NCBI GenBank assembly: GCA_902477645.1
Contig: CABSIA010000082.1
Coordinates: forward strand, 1 to 13,439
Direction: 5' to 3'
Length of the DNA stretch: 13,439 nt
Source of the DNA: an uncultured Prevotella sp.
GTDB lineage: Bacteria; Bacteroidota; Bacteroidia; Bacteroidales; Bacteroidaceae
Under the pieces are notes generated by a model that saw nothing but the letters and a program-made list of their open reading frames with translations, was not told where the DNA came from and did not search any database. This document shows positions 1 to 6,708 of the stretch, one piece after another. The first letter of the stretch is position 1. Each line of letters opens with the position of its first letter. The position numbers and the translations under genes were made by a program.

Positions 1-1263
1 TGTCTGGTGGCGGACCATAAGCTTTGCGCTTGCAACATTTGCGCGCAGATAGTTGCGGGCATGCTCAAAATATGTGCCTACGCCAAGGTTCTCGCTTGTC
101 TCTGTCTGTGTGAGCCAGTATTGACCTTGAATGTCGTAGCGCTCCTGCTCTTTTGTTGAGAAAGCCGAGCCTATGAGAGAGATGCTCGTAGAGTCGCCAA
201 AATGACGGGTTATGCTGAAAGTTCCGAAATATGTGCGGAAAAGGTCTTTTTCCTGACCGTCAAAATATACCTTAAAAGATTTTACGTTTTCCATCGTTCC
301 GAACGACGTCTCACGGTCGGTAGGGTAGAAGTCGTAATGGTTTTCCGATATATTTCCTATGAAGTCAACAGTCCAGCGTTTGTTGGGTTTGTAACTGAGA
401 TAAGTCTGGTAGTCGAGAAACGACGGGCGGTATTCTCCATCGGTGTCGAGCGAGCCGAGAAGATATTTGTTGGTCTTATAGCGCAAGCCGTTGGCCCATG
501 ACAATTTTTTGTTTGAGAAGCCAACGTATGCGCTGGCGCCAAGCAAAGATGCTGTGGCCGTAGCCTCAAACCTCTTCGGACGTTTGTATTTTATGGCCAA
601 TGCCGATGACATCTTGTCGCCATATTTCGCCTCATAACCGCCTGTCGAGAACTCTATTTTCTCAACCATGTCGGGATTTATCACCGACAGACCTTCCTGC
701 TGGCCAGAGCGGACAAGAAAAGGACGGAAGACCTCAACATCGTTGATGTAAACGGAGTTCTCGTCGAAACTTCCGCCGCGCACATTGTATTGTGACGATA
801 ATTCGCTATGAGTCGAGACACCAGCCTGACTTTGGATAAGCTCCTCAACGGCGTTGCCCGTGGTCGACGGCATGGTTTTGAGCTGCTCGGTTTTGAGTTC
901 CTGAGTCTGTCCAGTCTGTATCTTTTGCCCCGTGACGCTTACCTCGCCAAGAGTCTTGTTGTCCTCGCGCAGCACTATCTGAAGTGTCTGTGTGCCACGT
1001 GGTTTTCTGAGTACCCTGGTTTTGGTTTTATAGCCAATCATGGAAAACTGAACTGCCACAGAGTCAGCACTTTGCAGTGTGATGCTGAATTCCCCCTTTA
1101 ATGATGTCATTGCCACTTTGCCTTGTTTCAGACATGAGACGGTGGCAAGCTCTACGGGATTTTGCTGCTCGTCGGTGACTTTTCCCCGCAGAGTGAATGT
1201 CTGTGCTATAGCGTTTATGCCGAATGTCGTCAGCATCAGCATTAAGAATATTTTTCTGACCAT
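1..1263 (-). CDS. TonB-dependent outer-membrane receptor, 3' part missing (cut by window edge)
   Basis: I translated this frame from ATG at 1263 down to base 1: 421 codons with no stop, so the gene runs off the left edge. Residues 1-21 form a signal peptide ending AIAQ. Residues 22-103 resemble the carboxypeptidase-regulatory-like beta-sandwich found at the N-terminus of Bacteroidetes receptors (LRGKVTDEQQNPVELATV). A TonB-box-like LGEVSVTG follows, and then a plug domain with the typical NVRGGSFDENSVYINDVEV, VEKIEFSTGGYEAKYGDKMS and ALAIKYKRP segments. The first barrel strands follow. The family forms a 22-strand outer-membrane barrel that imports ligands using TonB energy. The plug sequence is of the kind found in receptors without a SusD partner, and no susD is visible here. 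The substrate cannot be told. No consensus promoter was found upstream, only a 12-bp direct repeat just before the start. Confidence 0.9.
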   Translation of the reverse strand, partial: MVRKIFLMLMLTTFGINAIAQTFTLRGKVTDEQQNPVELATVSCLKQGKVAMTSLKGEFSITLQSADSVAVQFSMIGYKTKTRVLRKPRGTQTLQIVLREDNKTLGEVSVTGQKIQTGQTQELKTEQLKTMPSTTGNAVEELIQSQAGVSTHSELSSQYNVRGGSFDENSVYINDVEVFRPFLVRSGQQEGLSVINPDMVEKIEFSTGGYEAKYGDKMSSALAIKYKRPKRFEATATASLLGASAYVGFSNKKLSWANGLRYKTNKYLLGSLDTDGEYRPSFLDYQTYLSYKPNKRWTVDFIGNISENHYDFYPTDRETSFGTMENVKSFKVYFDGQEKDLFRTYFGTFSITRHFGDSTSISLIGSAFSTKEQERYDIQGQYWLTQTETSENLGVGTYFEHARNYLRANVASAKLMVRHQT

Positions 1264-1280
1264 AATAGTATAACGACAAA

Positions 1281-1309
1281 ATGGCAGATTTATTGTAATG
1301 GCAGATTTA
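1281..1309. repeat. 12-bp direct repeat upstream of the TonB receptor
   Basis: ATGGCAGATTTA occurs at 1281-1292 and again at 1298-1309, a 17-bp period, or roughly 1.6 helical turns. It lies 17-46 bp upstream of the receptor start codon at 1263. The position would suit an operator, but this is inference only. Confidence 0.4.
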
Positions 1310-1356
1310 ACAGTTCTGAGGTTATGTCTAAAAAATCCATTAAACTCCCTAAAAAA

Positions 1357-1424
1357 CGCAGCCGCTTGCATTGGCCATCGCAAGCGGGTTCGTTGGCTAA
1401 TGCAAGCGGCTGCGTTGGCTAATG
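1357..1424. repeat. Inverted repeat hairpin overlapping a 22-bp tandem duplication
   Basis: CGCAGCCGCTTGCATT at 1357-1372 is the exact reverse complement of 1399-1414. The stem extends inward four more pairs (one G-T wobble), leaving an 18-nt loop. Overlapping it, 1381-1402 and 1403-1424 are a 22-bp tandem duplication matching at 20 of 22 positions. No poly-T tail follows on either strand, so a simple terminator is unlikely. Confidence 0.65.
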
Positions 1425-1482
1425 AGCATCACTGCATTTTTTCTGCTGAATTTTCAGTTCTCTCAATTTTTGCAATAAAGGA

Positions 1483-1747
1483 TACCCGTTGGCGGAATTA
1501 AATTCTTACAGTCTTGTAATCTACTAAATCTGTGAACGGGAAAGGCAATATCTCATGTTAGAAGGCTGTAGGGCCGCTACGTGTAGCGGCCGCAAGCAAT
1601 AATTGGCCTATACACGATTACAAATTCCAATTGCGGCCGCTACACGTAGCGGCCCTACAGCCTTATCATCTTACGATATGTAAATAGCATAAAAAAGAGT
1701 CAACTGGCAGAATTAAATACACTCTAAATTAATTCCGCCAACGAGTA
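1483..1747. repeat. MITE-like segment with 19-bp terminal inverted repeats
   Basis: TACCCGTTGGCGGAATTAA at 1483-1501 is inverted at 1729-1747 with one mismatch; the inner 15 bp match perfectly. The direct repeat AAAGGATAC lies at 1477-1485 and 1748-1756, overlapping the left end by three bases and abutting the right end, so AAAGGA may be a target duplication. The 265-bp interior has no gene and contains the nested palindrome at 1562-1664. This is the architecture of a small non-autonomous element, but no transposase is nearby to assign a family. Confidence 0.45.
1562..1664. repeat. Nested palindromic element, copy 1 (perfect 34-bp inverted repeats)
   Basis: Bases 1562-1595 are the exact reverse complement of 1631-1664 (34 of 34). 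Each arm is itself a hairpin: GGCCGCTAC-GT-GTAGCGGCC in the left arm, and the same with AC in the centre in the right arm. The element can therefore fold either as one long stem with a 35-nt loop or as two short cruciforms. A diverged second copy lies at 4862-5000. Confidence 0.8.
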
Positions 1748-1769
1748 AAAGGATACAAAATAAATAATA

Positions 1770-1792
1770 CGGCCCGACAAAATGCCGGGCCG
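1770..1792 (-). terminator. Rho-independent-type terminator after the pepD/lipoprotein unit
   Basis: On the minus strand, CGGCCCG (1792-1786) pairs with CGGGCCG (1776-1770) around a 9-nt loop. A T-rich run follows (TATTATTTATTTTG). It begins 22 bp after the lipoprotein stop codon. Confidence 0.7.
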
Positions 1793-1813
1793 CATAGATA
1801 TGTATCGCTGATT

Positions 1814-2209
1814 TCAAAAATCACGCTTTACTCCGACAACGCATGTAGTCTTGTCGTCAAAATAGAAAGTCTGTTTTATAGTGTCGTTGTCCAATATGTA
1901 TCTCACTCTCATGAAGTTTAGCCGTCGGCTGTTGCCCCTGTCACCGAATTTTAAAGGTTTGAACAGCCCGGAGGCTTGCGCCTTGTCGCGCATGTCGTTG
2001 AGCACAGAGTCGGAGATGACAAAGGTGGAGTCGACGTGCGAGAAGTACTCGGCAGTGTAGTCCTGGTTTTTCAGGTTGTTGTCGAGAAACTCCCTTACCA
2101 GCTCTTTTGCCTCCCGGTTGTCGTAACACGATGTCGCCGTCAATGTCAATACGGCTGTCAGCAAAGCTATTGTCAGACCGTTGCGGCATATTTTCGTAAG
2201 TGCCGGCAT
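1814..2209 (-). CDS. Small hypothetical lipoprotein
   Basis: This 131-aa protein has a basic N-terminus, a hydrophobic stretch at residues 11-26 and a lipobox ending TATSC with Cys28, so it should be exported and lipidated. After the cysteine comes an acidic/amphipathic segment (YDNREAKELVREFLDNNL), then a region with aromatic and charged residues ending in a probable beta-strand pair (RYILDNDTIKQTFYFDD). I recognise no named family. The size and helix-then-sheet look are like small NTF2-like or DUF4878-type lipoproteins, but this is only an impression. It starts 3 nt after the pepD stop codon, so both are probably translated from one mRNA, which ends in the hairpin at 1770-1792. The link to a dipeptidase is positional only. 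Confidence 0.75.
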   Translation of the reverse strand: MPALTKICRNGLTIALLTAVLTLTATSCYDNREAKELVREFLDNNLKNQDYTAEYFSHVDSTFVISDSVLNDMRDKAQASGLFKPLKFGDRGNSRRLNFMRVRYILDNDTIKQTFYFDDKTTCVVGVKRDF

Positions 2210-2212
2210 AGA

Positions 2213-3670
2213 CTACTTGACAGGTATGTTGTGCATGATGTCGAGCAGGTGATCCCACACCATCTGAACTGTCGGAATGTGCAGTTTCTCGTCTGGCGTA
2301 TGCACAAAGCGTAGAGTCGGGCCAAATGACACCATGTCGAGGTTCGGATAGCGCTCAGAGAACAGTCCGCACTCCAGTCCGGCGTGTATACCTCTGACAA
2401 TAGGCTCTTTTCCGAACAGCTTAACATACGAGTCTACAGCGAGTTTTGTGAGTTTGCTGTTGGCGTTCATCTTCCATGCAGGATAGCCGTCGTTCTGCAC
2501 AACCTCAGCTCCGGCAAGCTCAAACACTGCCGCAATTGTGTTGCATTCATTATCGAGGTTGCTCATTACATTTGAGCGCTGTGATGCAAGAACCTCTATC
2601 TGTGTATCGGAAGTTTTTACTACAGCTATATTGCTCGAAGTCTCAACCATAGTCTCCAAAGCCTTGTCCTGACACATAGAGAACACACCATTGTCTACAG
2701 CCTGTAAAGCTCTGATAATACGTGTGCTGCACTCTTTCGGTAAAACCTTTTGTGCATCTGTGCTCTGCATGTTGAATTCCATCTCAACATCAGAAACATG
2801 GAACTCCTCCTCAACATCGGCTGCAAAAATATTCCATGCGGCTCTTACATTTTCTTTTTCTGCAGCAGGAACTGCAAATACAACCTTGCCGTCGCGTGGA
2901 ATTGCGTTGTGAAGTTTTCCTGAGTTGAACGAAACCAGGCGCAGGTCTGTTTTCTGCTGAGTAGAGTACAGGAAGCGGGCAAGAATTTTTATGGCATTGG
3001 CACGTTTCTTGTCGATATCGTCACCAGAGTGGCCACCTTTCAGCCCTTTAAGAGAAATTTCAAGGAAGAACATTCCCTCAGGAGCGTTCTCACGCTCAAA
3101 ATAGAATGTCGCGCTTGTGCTTCTGCCTCCTGCGCATGAGACGAAAATCTGTCCCTCGTCCTCGGAATCGAGGTTTACGAGCATGTTTCCTTTCATAAAA
3201 CCAGCTTTCATACCAGAGGCACCTGTAAGCTGTGTCTCCTCGTCACGTGTGAAAACGCATTCTATCGGACCATGCTCAATGTCGCTGCTGTCGAGAATTG
3301 CAAGCTCAATGGCGCAGCCGATGCCATCGTCGGCACCAAGAGTTGTGCCTTTTGCTGTGAGCCATTCGCCGTCAACGTATGTCTGTATGGCATCTTTGTC
3401 GAAGTCGAATTCTATGTCTACGAGCTTATCGCAAACCATATCCATGTGGCTCTGCAAAATCAGTGTCTCACGGTTCTCGTAGCCCAGTGTTGCGGCCTTG
3501 CGTATAATGACGTTTCCCGTCTCGTCAATCTCAGTCTCAAGACCACGGCTCTCGCCGAACGCTTTTAAGTATTCAATCATTTTCTCCTCACGCTTCGAAG
3601 GACGTGGAATCTGGTTAATCTTGGCAAAATGCTCAAACACCAGTGCCGGTTTCAATTCGCAATTGTTCAT
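2213..3670 (-). CDS. pepD: Aminoacyl-histidine dipeptidase (beta-Ala-His dipeptidase), peptidase family M20C
   Basis: PepD is a cytosolic metallo-dipeptidase that cleaves Xaa-His and other dipeptides. Metal-site motifs are all present: HMD (H75, D77), GADDGIG (D114), DEE (E144-E145) and NLDSEDEG (D168). A second catalytic-fold signature, HAGLECGLF, lies near the C-terminus. I chose ATG at 3670, which gives 485 aa and an N-terminus (LKPALVFEHFAKINQIPRPS) that begins as family members do. The upstream ATG at 3709 would add 13 residues rich in N, Q and T, encoded by an A-rich tract that looks like untranslated leader. The small lipoprotein gene follows after 3 nt. No consensus promoter was found in the ~200 bp shared with the divergent plus-strand unit. 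Confidence 0.93.
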   Translation of the reverse strand: MNNCELKPALVFEHFAKINQIPRPSKREEKMIEYLKAFGESRGLETEIDETGNVIIRKAATLGYENRETLILQSHMDMVCDKLVDIEFDFDKDAIQTYVDGEWLTAKGTTLGADDGIGCAIELAILDSSDIEHGPIECVFTRDEETQLTGASGMKAGFMKGNMLVNLDSEDEGQIFVSCAGGRSTSATFYFERENAPEGMFFLEISLKGLKGGHSGDDIDKKRANAIKILARFLYSTQQKTDLRLVSFNSGKLHNAIPRDGKVVFAVPAAEKENVRAAWNIFAADVEEEFHVSDVEMEFNMQSTDAQKVLPKECSTRIIRALQAVDNGVFSMCQDKALETMVETSSNIAVVKTSDTQIEVLASQRSNVMSNLDNECNTIAAVFELAGAEVVQNDGYPAWKMNANSKLTKLAVDSYVKLFGKEPIVRGIHAGLECGLFSERYPNLDMVSFGPTLRFVHTPDEKLHIPTVQMVWDHLLDIMHNIPVK

Positions 3671-3818
3671 TTTGTTTATTGTTGTTGTTTGGTTAATTTT
3701 ATTTTGCATTTGTCCGTACAGTCACGCCTGAGCAAAAACATCCTTGGCTGATATGCGGAAATATGCTTTTAAGCATTAATGCAAGAACCCCTAAAAACAT
3801 AAAATAAATGTAGATTTA

Positions 3819-3850
3819 TTTGGTTTTGTGAGAGGTTTGCACTACCTTTG
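3819..3850 (+). promoter_or_regulatory. Bacteroidales-type promoter for the 64-aa protein/OmpH unit
   Basis: TTTG at 3819-3822, a 20-nt spacer and TACCTTTG at 3843-3850 match the Bacteroidetes -33/-7 consensus (TTTG, TAnnTTTG). Transcription would start about 10 bp before the ATG at 3871, giving a very short leader. Confidence 0.75.
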
Positions 3851-3870
3851 CAGCCACAAAGTTAATAAAA

Positions 3871-4065
3871 ATGATAGAAACTCTGCTCATAACCATGTTA
3901 ATAATTGCTATTTGTATGGCATTATTGTGCGTAAAGCTCATTTTCCGTAAGAACGGCTCGTTCTCATCACAGCATATTCACGACAGCAAGGCGCTGAAGG
4001 AAAAGGGCATTCACTGTGTTATGGATCAGGATAAGGAGGCGCGCAAAAAAGGCATTGCTTATTGA
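3871..4065 (+). CDS. Small single-pass membrane protein of unknown function
   Basis: A 64-aa protein with one N-terminal transmembrane helix (about residues 3-25, ending VKLIFRKNG). A short soluble tail follows, with SQHIHDSKALKEKGIHC and a basic end KEARKKGIAY. The tail style resembles small conserved Bacteroidetes membrane proteins. The overall plan (one helix, a short tail with GI.C) recalls NqrM-like maturation proteins, but the cysteine cluster of that family is absent and only Cys16, Cys20 and Cys49 are present. It directly follows a consensus promoter and precedes the OmpH-like gene by 61 bp with no second promoter seen, so the two are probably cotranscribed. Function unknown. Confidence 0.7.
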   Translation: MIETLLITMLIIAICMALLCVKLIFRKNGSFSSQHIHDSKALKEKGIHCVMDQDKEARKKGIAY

Positions 4066-4126
4066 TGAGTGCGTGTTCTGCTATTAACAATTATTAGATT
4101 ATAAAGAACATAATAAATTATAAGAA

Positions 4127-4765
4127 ATGAACAAGAAAAACATTTTCCGCACTGTAGCCTTGGCTTTTGTTGCCACTATGGGCATGACTTCGTGCGACAA
4201 GAGTAATCCTCAGATGGACCAGAAAGCCGCTACAGCACAGAAAGCTCCGGCTGGCGAGATGAAGATTGCCTATGTTGAAGTCGACTCAATTATGAGCCAG
4301 TATAAATTCTGCAAGGAGTATAGTCTTATTCTTCAGAAAAAGGGACAGAACATTCAGAATACACTCGCTCAGAAACAGCAGGCGCTGCAGAATGCCGCCA
4401 ATAACTTCCAGCAGAAGGTACAGCAAAACGCATATACACGCGAGCAGGCTGAGGCAATCAATGCAGGACTGCAAAAGCAGAGCAATGATTTGCAGGCTCT
4501 GAACCAGAGACTCAGCACAGAGTTCCAGAACGAGACCGAACAGTTCAACATCGCCCTCCGCGACAGCATACAGCACTATCTTGCCGTTTACAACAAGGAC
4601 AAGAAGTACAGCATAATTTTCAGCAAGCAGGGTGACAACCTCCTCTATGCGGACAAGGCTTACGACATCACAAACGAAATCGTAGCCGGTCTGAATAAGG
4701 CCTACAAGGGAAAGCCTGCTGAAAAGAAGAGCGCTAAAGATACCAAAGATACAAAGAAAAAGTGA
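4127..4765 (+). CDS. OmpH/Skp-family protein with a lipobox (putative envelope chaperone lipoprotein)
   Basis: This 212-aa protein has a signal sequence with lipobox GMTSC (Cys23). A linker follows, then KIAYVEVDSIMSQY (residues 46-59), which is the first strand and helix typical of OmpH/Skp proteins. A long Gln/Asn/Ala-rich coiled coil covers about 65-150, and the C-terminal return strand motif (KYSIIFSKQGDNLLYADKAYDIT) covers about 161-183. Skp is a trimeric periplasmic chaperone that holds unfolded outer-membrane proteins between coiled-coil tentacles. The family fold is clear, while the lipid anchor is a difference from soluble Skp. The C-terminus is Lys-rich (KDTKDTKKK). A strong terminator follows 20 bp downstream. 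The exact client range is unknown. Confidence 0.87.
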   Translation: MNKKNIFRTVALAFVATMGMTSCDKSNPQMDQKAATAQKAPAGEMKIAYVEVDSIMSQYKFCKEYSLILQKKGQNIQNTLAQKQQALQNAANNFQQKVQQNAYTREQAEAINAGLQKQSNDLQALNQRLSTEFQNETEQFNIALRDSIQHYLAVYNKDKKYSIIFSKQGDNLLYADKAYDITNEIVAGLNKAYKGKPAEKKSAKDTKDTKKK

Positions 4766-4785
4766 TTTTTCAACTAACGGCGATG

Positions 4786-4832
4786 AAAAAAGGTGTGTCA
4801 TCCAATTCTAAAATGGTTGACACACCTTTTTT
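4786..4832 (+). terminator. Strong, symmetric rho-independent terminator
   Basis: A 15-bp perfect stem: 4786-4800 (A6 then GGTGTGTCA) pairs with 4818-4832 (TGACACACC then T6), around a 17-nt loop whose ends can pair further (CCA/TGG). The A-run on one side and the T-run on the other let it work on both strands, which suits its place between convergent genes. Confidence 0.9.
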
Positions 4833-4861
4833 GTGAATACAGGCTGGGATCTCAATCAATA

Positions 4862-5000
4862 CTGTACGGCCGCTATGTATAGCGGCCGTAAGCAATGGAA
4901 CATATTTTGTTCGCAAAAAATCGTTTCAAATATCATTCTCAATATAAGGTTTGGTGATATGGTTTATCGTTTGCTGCCGTTACATGTAACGGCCCTACAG
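4862..5000. repeat. Nested palindromic element, copy 2 (diverged)
   Basis: The ends CTGTA at 4862-4866 and CTACAG at 4995-5000 are inverted, as in copy 1. The left arm contains GGCCGCTAT-GT-ATAGCGGCC (flanked by one further pair on each side). The right arm contains GCCGTTAC-AT-GTAACGGC. AAGCAAT follows the left hairpin in both copies. The unique centre is longer than in copy 1. It lies 14 bp beyond the GH30 stop codon. Confidence 0.7.
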
Positions 5001-5013
5001 AGAGTGCTTTAAT

Positions 5014-6510
5014 CTAAATCACGTATGTGCAGAAAGAATGTGGCTGCAAGTTGATGTTTAGATATTTGTCATTTATCTTAACAGAAAGGTTTGTGTCGCC
5101 GTCCGTGAAATTGGCGGCGGTAACAACATATTTGCCTTCTGGAGTCTTGAATACCAATACAGGAGATTTACTGTAGTCTCTACCTGCATACGCAAGCATT
5201 TCTGTGCCTTTTGCAACGAAGTGGCTGAAGTGTTTATATGCGTAATATTCAGGAGTATATCTCATTTTCCTTGTTTTGCTGTCTACTTGTATCAGAGCGT
5301 TTTGCGTCCATCCCCATGGTGATATGCCATTGTCTTTCAGTATGAAATTCCAGTTATAGTATTCGTCGCATCCGTTTCCAAGATTGTCTGACAACAGGAA
5401 GAATGTGTGCTCACCGGCTTTCCAGTCCATACTGCCATTTCCACACTCGCTCTCGCTGACCATAAACCTATGATGTCTGTACCGGTCTCTCATCTGTGGC
5501 AGATTGTTCCGGCATTCCCATTGTGTGCCAATGCCCACCACATTTGCCTGTAGCGTAGGATTATCAAGAATTTTCTCCACATAGTCAAGTCTGTTTGTGT
5601 TGAATGTGCCTATCCACAATTCCACCTCTGGGTGTTTCTTTTTCAGAGTGGGTGCCAAATATTCATTATTGAAGCGGAGTGTGCCTTCGGCAGTCCATGC
5701 GCAACCGGGATATGGGGTATATGAGTATGCCTCGTTTTGATACATCACCTTTGTTATGTTCAGTCCCTGTTCCTTATATAAATCTATGAATCGGCAGAAC
5801 ATGTCGGCATAACATTGCAAGTATCTTGAATCTTGAATGAAAAAGTCTTGTGTGGCAAGACGACGCGGGAACACTCCGTTGCGGTCGCCAAGAAGTTTCA
5901 TCTCGTCGGCATCAACCTGCTTGCCGTCATCCATATACAACAAGTAGCTCTGCCGCTCGTCCATTTGGTTATATTTGCTTGGCGACACAGGATAGTCGTG
6001 GTTTATCTTCATCCACACAGGTGGACTCCACGGACTCATGAAAAGCTCGAGGTTGGGCTGGTATTTCTGAGCAGCCCGTGCCAAAGGTATAATGTTTCGT
6101 TTGTCGTGTTCTATATTGAAATACTTCAGAGCGAAATCCCCATCCACATCATCGCAGCTATACCAGGCCCTTGAATAGTCGTTGGCATTCATCGACACTC
6201 TGCCGTGTGTGAATTTCAAGTCCCCTTTAGGGTCGAATATGTTGAACAACACCTCATCTTGCTCTTTTCTGCTGAGCATATTGAAAGCATCCCAGTCAAG
6301 CTCGTTGAAAGTAGTACCGAAGGCATGAAACTTTGTACCGTGACTTTTATTGCCGACCTCTGCCACAACTTTGTTTTTGGCTTTTGCAGACAATGTGGTA
6401 CTTGTTTTCACCCACACGGCAGATTCTGTTGTGGTGAAGCATGCCACTTTTTGAGCCATAGCAGTAGATGAGAGCAATATGGCGAGAGCCGTAAAAATAG
6501 TGGTTTTCAT
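5014..6510 (-). CDS. Secreted glycoside hydrolase family 30 (GH30) enzyme
   Basis: This 498-aa protein has a signal peptide at residues 1-19 (cleavage after AMA). The GH30 (beta/alpha)8 barrel follows, with characteristic stretches HAFGTTFNELDWDAFNMLS (about 62-80), RVSMNANDYS (104-113) and MSPWSPPVWMK (158-168). The likely acid/base is Glu260 in YQNEA. The likely nucleophile is Glu353 in VSESECGNG, which aligns with the SEAC-type nucleophile motif of glucosylceramidase relatives. The C-terminal ~80 residues form the side beta-sandwich (VLVFKTPEGKYVVTAANFTD). GH30 retaining enzymes act on beta-glucosyl, beta-1,6-glucan, xylan or fucosyl substrates; the subfamily and substrate cannot be fixed here. 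There is no SusC/SusD pair next to it, so it is not in a classic polysaccharide utilisation locus in this window. No consensus promoter is seen. Confidence 0.9.
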   Translation of the reverse strand: MKTTIFTALAILLSSTAMAQKVACFTTTESAVWVKTSTTLSAKAKNKVVAEVGNKSHGTKFHAFGTTFNELDWDAFNMLSRKEQDEVLFNIFDPKGDLKFTHGRVSMNANDYSRAWYSCDDVDGDFALKYFNIEHDKRNIIPLARAAQKYQPNLELFMSPWSPPVWMKINHDYPVSPSKYNQMDERQSYLLYMDDGKQVDADEMKLLGDRNGVFPRRLATQDFFIQDSRYLQCYADMFCRFIDLYKEQGLNITKVMYQNEAYSYTPYPGCAWTAEGTLRFNNEYLAPTLKKKHPEVELWIGTFNTNRLDYVEKILDNPTLQANVVGIGTQWECRNNLPQMRDRYRHHRFMVSESECGNGSMDWKAGEHTFFLLSDNLGNGCDEYYNWNFILKDNGISPWGWTQNALIQVDSKTRKMRYTPEYYAYKHFSHFVAKGTEMLAYAGRDYSKSPVLVFKTPEGKYVVTAANFTDGDTNLSVKINDKYLNINLQPHSFCTYVI

Positions 6511-6708
6511 ACAAATCTGTTTTTCTTATTTTTATTTTGCAACATAATAAAAAGTGTATCTTTGGGTCTTTTTTGGCTCAGATTGTAAGTCTCGTCGGTC
6601 ACATAACCCGCTATGCTCCCTCTTCCTCTAACAATGCTGCCCTCAAAAATAAATTCAAAATTCGGCAAAGACAATTTATAGAACACACCATGACTTATTC
6701 AAGAAAGA

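Larger units (their letters stand above)
1264..1813. other. 550-bp gene-free, repeat-rich intergenic region
   Basis: No convincing coding sequence is present; the short open frames here lack family resemblance. The stretch holds a direct repeat next to the TonB receptor start, a hairpin with a tandem duplication (1357-1424), a MITE-like segment (1483-1747) enclosing a nested palindrome (1562-1664), and the terminator of the lipoprotein gene. It looks like a landing zone for small non-coding repeats. Confidence 0.7.

Noticed and set aside
202..1101. Plus-strand open frames of 97-99 codons over the TonB receptor
   Set aside because: They are antisense to the continuous 421-codon receptor frame with clear plug-domain motifs.
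1298..1501. 67-codon plus-strand open frame in the repeat region
   Set aside because: It is made of the hairpin and tandem repeat, has no family resemblance and no promoter.
1357..1664. Possible CRISPR array in the repeat-rich region
   Set aside because: Repeat units are inverted or adjacent tandem copies, not regularly spaced direct repeats with unique spacers, and no cas genes are present.
3671..3709. Upstream ATG for pepD at 3709
   Set aside because: The extra 13 residues are low-complexity N/Q/T from an A-rich leader; the family begins at the ATG at 3670.
6536..6564. Plus-strand promoter-like pair TTTG / TATCTTTG upstream of the GH30 gene
   Set aside because: The spacer is 17 nt instead of 19-20, and no plus-strand gene or recognisable RNA follows before the convergent nuclease gene.
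6565..6708. Possible tRNA or small RNA between the GH30 and Rpn genes
   Set aside because: No T-arm motif, acceptor pairing or terminator could be found.
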